Shown in pieces: positions 52,397-60,360 of a stretch of DNA of 64,000 bases. The notes beneath the pieces were generated by a model that searched no databases, had not been told where the DNA came from, and saw only the letters and a program-made list of their open reading frames with translations. Location of the stretch: positions 1 through 64,000 of the forward strand of contig CATXTO010000001.1 of assembly GCA_958402445.1 (NCBI GenBank), given 5' to 3'. Numbering within the stretch: position 1 is the stretch's first letter; each line of letters starts with the position of its first letter. Origin of the DNA: an uncultured Eubacteriales bacterium (GTDB lineage: Bacteria > Bacillota > Clostridia > Oscillospirales > Oscillospiraceae). The translations under genes were made by a program, and so were the position numbers.

Positions 52397-53005
52397 TTGG
52401 CGAAAGCAGATCACCCTCCGGCAAAACAGGACCGAAAGAATAAAAGGTCCAATCTTCGCTGGGTTATTCTCATTTTTTTCACCACCATAGCCGTTTCCGG
52501 CACCATCTCCTTCACATCCTCCAGCTTGATGGCGCGCTCGGGGATGGCTGTGGCTTTTCTTATTTTATTGATCATTGTTCTCTTTGGCATCGTGTTTGAC
52601 ATCATCGGCGTGGCTGTGACCTCTGCGGAAGAGAGACCGTTCCACTCCATGGCGGCGAAAAAGGTGCCGGGGGCGAGCGAGTGTATTATGCTGCTGCGGC
52701 ATGCAGACCGGGTGGCCTCTATCTGTAACGATGTCATCGGAGACATTTGCGGCGTTGTTTCCGGCGCCGCCGCCGCCACCATCGCTGCGCAGATTATCAC
52801 CAATTTGGAGCGAACCAAAGGGAACTTCGTGAGTTTAGGAATGTCTGCCTTGGTGGCGGGCTTAACGGTGGGCGGCAAGGCGCTGGGAAAGTCCTTTGCC
52901 ATTCGTTCCTGCACCTCCATCGTTTTTTCTGTGGCGAAGGTCATACATTGGCTGAAGTGTATCCCCAGAATTTTACTGCCGGGCCGCGGCGGGAAAAAAC
53001 ATTAG
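52397..53005 (+). CDS. oapA: OLE-associated membrane protein OapA
   Basis: A 202-residue protein with a basic N-terminus, two strong hydrophobic segments (about 22-44 and 50-74), a cytoplasmic stretch with ICNDVIGDICG (a D-x-x-x-D pattern, Asp112 and Asp116), then further amphipathic or membrane segments (about 117-135 and 142-160) and a basic C-terminus. OapA is the membrane partner that OLE RNA binds; acidic D-x-x-x-D-type residues are, as I recall, important in the family. The start is a TTG at 52397 with GGGAG eight bases upstream. It lies 60 bases after the RNA and just before dxs, as in known OLE loci. Confidence 0.82.
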   Translation: MAKADHPPAKQDRKNKRSNLRWVILIFFTTIAVSGTISFTSSSLMARSGMAVAFLILLIIVLFGIVFDIIGVAVTSAEERPFHSMAAKKVPGASECIMLLRHADRVASICNDVIGDICGVVSGAAAATIAAQIITNLERTKGNFVSLGMSALVAGLTVGGKALGKSFAIRSCTSIVFSVAKVIHWLKCIPRILLPGRGGKKH

Positions 53006-53022
53006 GCAGGTTGTGTGGTAGA

Positions 53023-54870
53023 TTGGGTATTTTAGAGCAATTGCATGGCCATGCGGACCTTGTTCGTCTGTCAAAAGAGGAGCAATCACAGCTTTGCAAA
53101 GAACTTCGAGTTTTTTTAGTGGAGCACGTGGCCAAGTCCGGCGGCCACTTGGCTTCCAATTTAGGGGTCGTGGAGCTGTCGTTGGCATTGGAAACCGTTT
53201 TTGATACGACAGTGGACCGATTGGTGTTTGATGTGGGCCACCAGTCTTACGTGCATAAAATTCTGACAGACCGCAGGGACCGCTTCTCCTCTCTGCGGTG
53301 TTTTGGCGGTGTGGCTGGTTTTCCTAAGCCCTCTGAAAGTGTAACGGATGCTTTTGTTGCAGGTCATGCCTCCAGTTCTGTCTCCGTGGCCTTGGGCATG
53401 GCGCGGGCTAGGTCGATTTTGGGCCAGGATTACAGCGTGATTGCCTTAATTGGCGACGGCGCAACCACCGGCGGATTGGCCTATGAGGGCCTGAACGACG
53501 CCGGCGCCAGTCACGAGCCGCTGATAGTGGTCCTTAACGACAACGAGATGTCTATTGCGCACAATGTGGGCGGTGTAGCGCTGCATTTGTCCAAGCTTCG
53601 CACACGCCCCGGCTATTTTGGCCTAAAGCGGGCTTACAGAACCTTTACCCACAAGGTACCGGGTGGAAAAGCGCTGTATCAATTTACGCATCAGCTCAAG
53701 GAGTGGATGAAAAACAGGCTGATAGACACTACGATTTTTGAGGATATGGGTTTTACCTATATTGGACCAGTGGACGGGCATGATATTCCCCGTATGATAT
53801 ACCTGCTGAAGGTGGCCCGGAGCCTGCGCTGCCCGGTGCTTTTTCACGTAATTACAAAAAAGGGAAAGGGTTACCCACCGGCGGAGACAAATCCTTGCCG
53901 GTTTCACGGCATTGAGCCGTTCGCGCCGGACACAGGCCGTTCCCTTTCGGAAAAATCCCTGTCCTTCTCCGATACCTTTGGAGATACAATGCTGCAGCTC
54001 GCTGGGAAAAATTCACGGCTGTGCGCCATTACGGCCGCGATGCCTGGTGGGACCGGGCTCACTGCCTTTGCCCAGGCTTTCCCGTCGCGGACCTTCGATG
54101 TGGGAATCGCGGAGGGACATGCGGTCTCTATGGCGGGCGGACTTGCGAAGGCCGGGATGGTTCCGGTGGTGGCCATCTACTCCACGTTTTTGCAGCGTTC
54201 CTATGATATGATTTTGCAGGATGTAGCCATGCTGCACCTGCATGTGATTTTTGCCGTGGACCGGGCCGGTCTCGTTGGAGAGGACGGGGAAACCCACCAC
54301 GGCGTTTTTGACGTGGGCTTTTTGAGGCAAGTTCCAGGGCTTTTGATCCTGTGTCCCGGATGCCGTGCCGAGCTGCGGCAGATGCTCACCTGGTCGGTTC
54401 AGGAATACGACGGACCTGTGGCCATTCGATATCCCCGCGGCGGAGACGGCGCGTTTCAAAAACTCAGTCAGGACATGATATTCCGAGCAGGAAATCAGAT
54501 TACCATTGTCACCTATGGAATACTCATCAATCAGGTGGCCCAAGCGGCGGATTTATTGGCAGAGCGCGGGATTCAAGCTGAAGTCATCCGCCTGCGGGTC
54601 ATTAAACCCCTGGACATGACTGCTGTCGTGGCTTCCGTGAGAAAGACCGGCCGACTGTTGGTTGTGGAGGAGGCCCAGGGGGTGGGCAGTGTGGGATATG
54701 AAATTGTCCAAGCCCTTGGCCAGCAGGGCGTCCTCGCGACCTGCTCCATCCAAAATATTGGAGATCGCTTTGTCACGCATGGTTCCATGGAAGAGCTGTA
54801 TCGCTACCTGAGCCTGGACGCGGACTCTATTGCAAAGCGGGCGGAGGAGGTCGTGCATTGTGAAAAATAA
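53023..54870 (+). CDS. dxs: 1-deoxy-D-xylulose-5-phosphate synthase
   Basis: A thiamine-diphosphate enzyme of about 615 residues that starts the MEP isoprenoid pathway. Blocks: SGGHLASNLGVVELSLAL, the TPP motif GDGATTGGLAYEGLNDAG, DGHDIPRMIYLLKVAR, GIAEGHAVSMAGGLAKAG and AVDRAGLVGEDGETHHGVFD. No ATG fits; TTG at 53023 (preferred, next to GILEQLHGHADL) or 53011 are candidates, both with weak ribosome sites, suggesting coupling to oapA. With ispA it frames the OLE locus. Confidence 0.92.
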   Translation: MGILEQLHGHADLVRLSKEEQSQLCKELRVFLVEHVAKSGGHLASNLGVVELSLALETVFDTTVDRLVFDVGHQSYVHKILTDRRDRFSSLRCFGGVAGFPKPSESVTDAFVAGHASSSVSVALGMARARSILGQDYSVIALIGDGATTGGLAYEGLNDAGASHEPLIVVLNDNEMSIAHNVGGVALHLSKLRTRPGYFGLKRAYRTFTHKVPGGKALYQFTHQLKEWMKNRLIDTTIFEDMGFTYIGPVDGHDIPRMIYLLKVARSLRCPVLFHVITKKGKGYPPAETNPCRFHGIEPFAPDTGRSLSEKSLSFSDTFGDTMLQLAGKNSRLCAITAAMPGGTGLTAFAQAFPSRTFDVGIAEGHAVSMAGGLAKAGMVPVVAIYSTFLQRSYDMILQDVAMLHLHVIFAVDRAGLVGEDGETHHGVFDVGFLRQVPGLLILCPGCRAELRQMLTWSVQEYDGPVAIRYPRGGDGAFQKLSQDMIFRAGNQITIVTYGILINQVAQAADLLAERGIQAEVIRLRVIKPLDMTAVVASVRKTGRLLVVEEAQGVGSVGYEIVQALGQQGVLATCSIQNIGDRFVTHGSMEELYRYLSLDADSIAKRAEEVVHCEK

Positions 54871-55669
54871 GCTGCGGCTGGATCAGCTTTTGGTGGAGCG
54901 CGGTGTGGCTGAAACCCGCGCCAAGGCTCAGGGCTGCATTATGAGCGGCCAGGTTTATGTGAATGGTCAGCGGGTGGAGAAGGCGGGCGCGTTGTTTGGA
55001 GAGGAGGTCTCTGTCGAAGTAAAGGGAAATCCATGCCCCTATGTAAGTCGGGGCGGCCTGAAACTGGAGAAGGCGCTGCGGGAGTTTTCCGTAAATCCAA
55101 GCGGTATGGTCTGCAGCGACTCCGGCGCTTCCACGGGGGGCTTTACGGACTGCCTGCTGCAGCATGGCGCAAAGAAAGTTTTTGCCATCGACGTCGGATA
55201 TGGGCAGTTGGCTTGGTCCATCCGGTCCGATCCCCGGGTGGTAACGCTGGAGCGCACAAACATTCGCTATGTTACCCGAGAGGACCTGGAGGAGCCGTTG
55301 GATTTGTCCGTGGTGGATGTGTCCTTTATTTCCCTGCGGCTTGTGCTGCCAGCCATTGCCGGTCTCCTGAAGCCGACTGGCCAGGTACTCTGTTTGATTA
55401 AGCCCCAGTTTGAGGCAGGTCGGGAAAAGGTCGGGAAAAAGGGCGTAATACGGGACCCAGCCGTGCATCAGGAGGTCTTAGATGCGTTTGTATCGCTGGC
55501 AGGCGAGCTCCATTTTACCTTGTCGGGTCTGACGTATTCCCCGGTAAAGGGCCCGGAGGGTAACCTGGAATTTTTGGGTCATCTGACGAGGGCCCCCGGC
55601 AGCGCCATTCAGCCGGACACGGGTGCCATTGTCGCCGCGGCGCACAAAGCTTTGGAGGGACACACATGA
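54860..55669 (+). CDS. tlyA: TlyA-family rRNA 2'-O-methyltransferase/hemolysin-like protein
   Basis: A 269-residue protein: an N-terminal S4 RNA-binding domain (RLDQLLVERGVAETRAKAQ...GQVYVNGQ) and an FtsJ/RrmJ-type methyltransferase domain (CSDSGASTGGFTDCLLQHG, YGQLAW, VVDVSFISLRLVLP, LIKPQFEAGREKVGK). TlyA methylates cytidines in rRNA in mycobacteria. The start is a GTG at 54860, overlapping dxs by 11 bp, with GGAGGAGG upstream. It is coupled to nadK by ATGA. Confidence 0.92.
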   Translation: MKNKLRLDQLLVERGVAETRAKAQGCIMSGQVYVNGQRVEKAGALFGEEVSVEVKGNPCPYVSRGGLKLEKALREFSVNPSGMVCSDSGASTGGFTDCLLQHGAKKVFAIDVGYGQLAWSIRSDPRVVTLERTNIRYVTREDLEEPLDLSVVDVSFISLRLVLPAIAGLLKPTGQVLCLIKPQFEAGREKVGKKGVIRDPAVHQEVLDAFVSLAGELHFTLSGLTYSPVKGPEGNLEFLGHLTRAPGSAIQPDTGAIVAAAHKALEGHT

Positions 55670-56529
55670 AAAAAGTCGTTTTGACGCCGAACCCGTACCG
55701 GGATAAAAATTTTAAATATGTGCTTGCCGCCCAAAGCTGTTTAAACAGCGCGGGACTGGAGACCAAAATCTGCCTGCCGTTTGATGTGGATAAGACCTTT
55801 GATATGCCCAGGGGAATTACCTTCTCCAATTTGAGCCAGGAGCTGCCCGATGCGGACCTTTTGATTTGCTTTGGCGGTGACGGTACGATTCTTCATGCCT
55901 CGAAGGCCGCGACTCAGGCTGGAGTCCCTATTTTAGGGGTCAACATTGGGACCGTGGGTTTCATCGCGGAGCTGGAGAGCGCGGAGCTGCAGTGGATGCG
56001 CCGGATTGCGGAAGGGCAGTACGACATCGATTGCAGAAGCATGCTGGAGGTTCAGGTAGTACGGGACGGAGAGACGCTGCTGCGGGAGACCTGCCTCAAC
56101 GATGTGGTGATTACCAAAGGGGCAGTGGCGCGGGTTGTGCGCCTTGCGGTTTATTGCGACAGGGTAAAAGCAATGGAGTTCGGAGGCGACGGCGTGATCA
56201 TCGCAACGCCCACCGGGTCCACCGCTTACAGCCTCTCAGCCGGCGGCCCCATTGTAGAGCCGGATGCAAAGGTAACGTTGATTACGCCTATTTGCGCCCA
56301 CGATACGCAGAGCCGCTGTATTGTGGCCTCGGACCAGCGGGTCATTACCGTCAAGCTGGAGCGTTCCGGAAAGCGAAATGCCTTTTTATCTGTGGATGGA
56401 GGCCGGGCGCTGCGCTTGGGCACGGGGGATTTGGTCACCGTCACCCGCTCGGCCTTTGTGACCAAGTTGGTCCGGATCAAGGACCGGAGTTTTTATGACA
56501 TCGTCAACTGTAAACTGAAAAATACATGA
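55666..56529 (+). CDS. nadK: NAD kinase
   Basis: A 287-residue ATP-dependent NAD kinase. It shows the GGDGT motif (LICFGGDGTILHASKA), GVNIGTVGFIAEL and TPTGSTAYSLSAGGPIVEP. The ATG overlaps the tlyA stop. The order tlyA-nadK-argR-recN is standard in Firmicutes. Confidence 0.95.
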   Translation: MKKVVLTPNPYRDKNFKYVLAAQSCLNSAGLETKICLPFDVDKTFDMPRGITFSNLSQELPDADLLICFGGDGTILHASKAATQAGVPILGVNIGTVGFIAELESAELQWMRRIAEGQYDIDCRSMLEVQVVRDGETLLRETCLNDVVITKGAVARVVRLAVYCDRVKAMEFGGDGVIIATPTGSTAYSLSAGGPIVEPDAKVTLITPICAHDTQSRCIVASDQRVITVKLERSGKRNAFLSVDGGRALRLGTGDLVTVTRSAFVTKLVRIKDRSFYDIVNCKLKNT

Positions 56530-56542
56530 AGGAGCGATTAGA

Positions 56543-56995
56543 ATGAAAACCCAGAGACAGGCCAAGATCATGGAAATCATCTCTACCCGTGACATTGAGA
56601 CCCAAGAACAGCTCCTGCAGGCCCTGCAAGAGTCCGGGTTTTATAGCACACAGGCGACCATTTCACGGGATATTAAGGAGCTTCGAGTTGTCAAAGAGCT
56701 GACCTCCTTCGGCACCTACCGCTACACCACCTCGTCCAAAGACGGCGCCGGTACCTTCTCCGCCCGTCTCAATACTATTTTCCGGGAGTGTATTACCAGT
56801 TTTGATTATGCGCAGAACATTATTGTGATTAAGACCATGCCGGGCCTTGCCTCCGCCGCCGCTTCCGCCGTGGACGCCATGAATATGTCCGTAGTGGTGG
56901 GGACTCTTGCCGGTGACGATACCGTGTTTATCGTCATGCGAGACAATAATGCCGCAGGCGCCTTTTGCGGCGAAATAAAGAGCCTGCTGGCCTGA
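56543..56995 (+). CDS. argR: Arginine repressor ArgR
   Basis: A 150-residue ArgR/AhrC regulator. The winged helix (about 1-65) has ETQEQLLQALQESG and ATISRDIKELRVVK. The C-terminal oligomerisation/arginine domain ends GTLAGDDTVFIVMRDN, containing the G-T-I/L-A-G-D-D-T arginine-binding motif. A GAAGGAGCGATTAGA ribosome site precedes the ATG. No arginine genes are nearby; the location before recN is conserved. Confidence 0.94.
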   Translation: MKTQRQAKIMEIISTRDIETQEQLLQALQESGFYSTQATISRDIKELRVVKELTSFGTYRYTTSSKDGAGTFSARLNTIFRECITSFDYAQNIIVIKTMPGLASAAASAVDAMNMSVVVGTLAGDDTVFIVMRDNNAAGAFCGEIKSLLA

Positions 56996-57012
56996 GTTTG
57001 GGGGAGTCGAAC

Positions 57013-58674
57013 GTGCTGTCAGTGCTGCACATTGAAAATATTGCGGTAATTGAACAGGCGGATATCGCCTTTGACGAGGGATTTAATGTCCTGACAGGCG
57101 AAACCGGCGCGGGCAAGTCCATCGTGATCGACGCTATCTCTGCAATTTTGGGCGAGCGGGCTTACCGCGATATGATTCGTACGGGGGCGACAAAGGCGTC
57201 GGTCCGCGCCCTGTTTCGGCGGATACCAGAATTACCCTGGTTTCAGGAGTGCGGAGTCCCTTATGAAGAAGAGATATTGGTTCAGCGGGAGATTTACTTG
57301 GATGGCAAAAACGTCTGCCGGGTCAATGGCCAACTGGTCACCGTGTCGATTCTGCATAAGCTTGGCCTTCAACTGGTGAACATTCATGGGCAGCACGACT
57401 CGCAGCAGCTTTTTGACGAGGCATACCACCTGACCTTTCTAGATGATTTCAGCGGGAATGGGGACCTCCAGGCGGCATACCGCGAAAAGTTCGACGCGGT
57501 ATCTGACCTTCGGCGGGAAATTCAGCGGTTGAGCATGGACGAGGGGGAAAAGCTCCGCCGAATGGAAGCCCTTCAATTTCAGATTGGCGAAATTTCCCGG
57601 GCCGGGCTTAAGCCGGGAGAGGATGAGGCACTGGAAGCGCGTCGACGCCTGCTGCAAAATGCAGAGAAGCTCTCCGACGGCCTGGATACTGCGGTAGGCA
57701 GCATTTACGGTGATGAGGACTCGGATGGTGCGGCGGGAATGCTGGTGCAGGCGGAGCGTGCTCTGTCCAGGATCAGCAGGTACGACGAGTCTCTGGAGGC
57801 CATACGAGCGAAAGTATCCGACCTGATGTATCAGGTCCAGGATGCGGCGGAGGAGCTCCGGGACCGCAGAGCGGATTTTGCCTATTCAGGGGAGGAGCTG
57901 GAGGCCATTGAAGCCAGGTTGGATGTAATTCACCGGCTTCGCCGGAAATACGGCGCCACCTGTCAAGAGATTTTGGATTTTCTCCAGCGAGCACAGGCAG
58001 AATTGGACGAGATAACCTTTGCCGATGACCAGTTAGAGCGGCTCCAGGGCAGGTGCAAGACCGCGGAGGCGGAGGCGTGGTCTGCGGCAAAGGCTTTGCG
58101 AGAATCCAGAAAGCAGGGGGCAAAAGAGCTTGCGGACCGCATTTTAGAGGAATTGCGGCAGTTGGACATGCCCCGGGTACAGTTTGCCTGTCGTTTTGCT
58201 GAAACAGAATTGACGCCTACCGGCGCAGACACAGTGGCTTTTTATCTGTCTGCCAACGCCGGTGAGGCGCTGAAACCGATCAACAAGGTGGCCTCCGGCG
58301 GCGAGTTGGCCCGCATTATGCTGGCGCTGAAAAATGTGCTGGCGGGGCAGGACCAGGTCCCCACCTTAATCTTTGATGAGGTGGACTCGGGCGTTTCCGG
58401 GCGTGCGGCGCAGAAAGTGGCGGAAAAGCTGCGCAGTGTGGCGAAAAATAAGCAGGTTCTGTGTGTCACGCATTTGCCGCAAATCGCGGCGCTGGCGGAT
58501 ACCCATTTACTCATTGCAAAAGGGGAGCGGGACGGTCGCACCTTCACTACGGTAACGCCCTTGGATTGGGAAGGCCGGAAGCAAGAGCTGGCGCGTATCA
58601 TCGGCGGAGCCAGCATCACTGCCACCACTTTAAAAAGTGCGGAGGAGATGCTGAGCGCCCCCTCCGGGAACTAG
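57013..58674 (+). CDS. recN: DNA repair protein RecN
   Basis: A 553-residue SMC-like ATPase for double-strand-break repair. The N-terminal head has LSVLHIENIAVIEQADIAF and Walker A GETGAGKSIVIDAI; long coiled coils fill the middle; the C-terminal head has ASGGELARIMLALK and Walker B LIFDEVDSGVSGRAAQKV. The start is chosen as the GTG at 57013, six bases after GGGGAG. It ends the OLE-associated cluster. Confidence 0.94.
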   Translation: MLSVLHIENIAVIEQADIAFDEGFNVLTGETGAGKSIVIDAISAILGERAYRDMIRTGATKASVRALFRRIPELPWFQECGVPYEEEILVQREIYLDGKNVCRVNGQLVTVSILHKLGLQLVNIHGQHDSQQLFDEAYHLTFLDDFSGNGDLQAAYREKFDAVSDLRREIQRLSMDEGEKLRRMEALQFQIGEISRAGLKPGEDEALEARRRLLQNAEKLSDGLDTAVGSIYGDEDSDGAAGMLVQAERALSRISRYDESLEAIRAKVSDLMYQVQDAAEELRDRRADFAYSGEELEAIEARLDVIHRLRRKYGATCQEILDFLQRAQAELDEITFADDQLERLQGRCKTAEAEAWSAAKALRESRKQGAKELADRILEELRQLDMPRVQFACRFAETELTPTGADTVAFYLSANAGEALKPINKVASGGELARIMLALKNVLAGQDQVPTLIFDEVDSGVSGRAAQKVAEKLRSVAKNKQVLCVTHLPQIAALADTHLLIAKGERDGRTFTTVTPLDWEGRKQELARIIGGASITATTLKSAEEMLSAPSGN

Positions 58675-58748
58675 GCGGACGCCAGAGAATCTAATTATGC
58701 AGCCGGAAGAAAAGGGATTGAAAAAGACGTAGCGCGCTCTATTTGTTC

Positions 58749-58777
58749 TTGACAAAGATAAAAGACAATTGTAGAAT
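58749..58777 (+). promoter_or_regulatory. Promoter of the BlaI-M56 unit with a BlaI-type palindrome
   Basis: TTGACA (58749-58754), 17-base spacer, TAGAAT (58772-58777). The palindrome ACAATTGT (58765-58772) overlaps the spacer and -10 and resembles the TACA-N2-TGTA core bound by BlaI/MecI, suggesting autoregulation. Confidence 0.7.
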
Positions 58778-58799
58778 ATAGGAGAAGGGGGGGAGATCG

Positions 58800-59177
58800 A
58801 TGCAAAAATTCCGGAAGCTGTCTGACGCGGAGCTGCGCCTGATGGAAGTGGTTTGGTCCATGGAAGAACCGGTTACCACCGGAGACCTCCATGCGCATCT
58901 TCAGGCGTCCGGCATGGATTGGAAACCCCAGACGGTGCTGACCCTTTTGTCCAGAATTGAAGATAAGCATCTAATTTCCTCTGTGAAGCAGGGGAAAGAG
59001 CGGCAGTATTTCATCCTGGTCAACCGGCAGATGTATCGGGATTTTGAAACTGACAGCTTTTTAAATCGGTTTTACCCCAGGTCGATGGCCGGCTTTTTGG
59101 GAGACGCAATTCGGAAGGGTGCTTTGACCAAGGAGGATCTGGCGGAATTAGAGCAGATGCTCCATACGGAGGAGTAA
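58800..59177 (+). CDS. BlaI/MecI/CopY-family transcriptional repressor
   Basis: A 125-residue winged-helix repressor: LSDAELRLMEVVWSMEEPVTTGDLHAHL and WKPQTVLTLLSRIEDKHLISSVKQGKERQYF form the DNA-binding domain, followed by a helical dimerisation tail with FLNRFYP. It is paired with the M56 protease gene 6 bases downstream. In BlaI-BlaR systems the protease inactivates the repressor on signal. A GGGGGGGAG ribosome site precedes the ATG. Targets probably include this operon and perhaps the glycan genes that follow. Confidence 0.9.
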   Translation: MQKFRKLSDAELRLMEVVWSMEEPVTTGDLHAHLQASGMDWKPQTVLTLLSRIEDKHLISSVKQGKERQYFILVNRQMYRDFETDSFLNRFYPRSMAGFLGDAIRKGALTKEDLAELEQMLHTEE

Positions 59178-59183
59178 TAGGCC

Positions 59184-60287
59184 ATGGAGCGATTTTTATT
59201 CCAACTGGGTTTAACTTCAGCGTTGATGGGCCTTTTAGCGCTTCTGTACCGCCTGATTCTCCTATGGCGGGGAAACAGACGCAGCGCCGCGTGGCGGTTT
59301 GGAATATGGGTCGTGATCCTTTTTGGCTTTTTACTTGTCTATAAGCCGCGCTTTTCCGCTCCTGCTGCCGTGATTTCCGTTCCAGGCGCTGGGGCGGCTG
59401 TCGTTTCACCTTCCCAGATCGGCGGCCATTGGGCGCCTCCTGCGTTGACTGCTCTATGGGTCTGCGGTTTTTTAATTACGCTCCTTTGGCATTTCGGGAG
59501 GAACGACCAATTTGTATCCTACTGTCGACGCTATCACAGCGAATTGGATGAGGAACCCCTGCGCCGGGCGTTGGCGGTGGAGCAGAAGCGGCTTGGACTC
59601 AATCGGCAGATTGATGTTTCTTATGTGGGCGGGCTATCCTCTCCGCTGCTGCAGGGTGTGCTGCACCCTGCGATTTACTTACCGGAGTTGTCTTATTCCC
59701 AGCAAGAGCTATCCTATATCCTGTCCCATGAGCTGACCCATTACCGTAGAAAAGACCTGATTTGGAAATATTTATTGATACTGGTACAGGCGCTCCACTG
59801 GTTTAATCCTGTGGTCTATTGGATGGGGGAGTGGACGGACCAATCTTGTGAGGCTGCTTGTGACGCTGCTGTGCTCCGGGCGCGCCCCCAAAAGGACCGC
59901 AGTCTGTATTGTGCCACAATTTTAAAGTTTTTGAGGCAGCAAAAGGGCATACGGAGCTCCTTGACCACTGGTTTTTCTATAACTGGAAAAAGCTATCAAC
60001 GACGGTTCCGGGAGATTTTGAATGGCCGGCGGCTTCCTGCCATGCGTCTCGCGTGTTTGGTCATGGTACTGGCCGTGGCTGTCAGCGGCAGCGTATTTGC
60101 CCTTGCTCCTCAGACGCCTCTGTGGGGCGAAGGAGATGGGCTGGAGACCAGCATGCCTGACACGAGTAATTCCCAATTTGACTATTCTGAGTATTCGACT
60201 GCCTCCGCTTTTGATCTTACCGATCCTTCGTTCACAGGTACCGGCGAAGGATGGGGCGTATTTAACCCAACCGAATATACAGAATGA
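59184..60287 (+). CDS. M56-family (BlaR1/MecR1-like) membrane metalloprotease
   Basis: A 367-residue protein with several membrane helices (about 5-27, 37-52, 90-106), then the cytoplasmic zinc-protease domain with LSHELTHYRRKDLIW (H-E-x-x-H near 190) and CEAACDAAVL, the M56 third-ligand region. A final helix (about 290-313) leads to only about 55 extracytoplasmic residues, with no penicillin-binding sensor domain. So the signal is not read by a BlaR1-type beta-lactam sensor. It should cleave or inactivate the BlaI-type repressor encoded upstream. Confidence 0.88.
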   Translation: MERFLFQLGLTSALMGLLALLYRLILLWRGNRRSAAWRFGIWVVILFGFLLVYKPRFSAPAAVISVPGAGAAVVSPSQIGGHWAPPALTALWVCGFLITLLWHFGRNDQFVSYCRRYHSELDEEPLRRALAVEQKRLGLNRQIDVSYVGGLSSPLLQGVLHPAIYLPELSYSQQELSYILSHELTHYRRKDLIWKYLLILVQALHWFNPVVYWMGEWTDQSCEAACDAAVLRARPQKDRSLYCATILKFLRQQKGIRSSLTTGFSITGKSYQRRFREILNGRRLPAMRLACLVMVLAVAVSGSVFALAPQTPLWGEGDGLETSMPDTSNSQFDYSEYSTASAFDLTDPSFTGTGEGWGVFNPTEYTE

Positions 60288-60292
60288 TGATC

Positions 60293-60313
60293 CTGCCCCG
60301 GGATTCGGGGCAG
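60293..60313 (+). terminator. Hairpin after the M56 gene
   Basis: CTGCCCCG (60293-60300) pairs with CGGGGCAG (60306-60313), GGATT loop. No T-run follows, so it may only partly reduce readthrough into the DUF2079 gene. Confidence 0.5.
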
Positions 60314-60360
60314 AGTTAATACCAGTAAAACTACAAACATAGAAAAAGAGGGGCGTCGGT

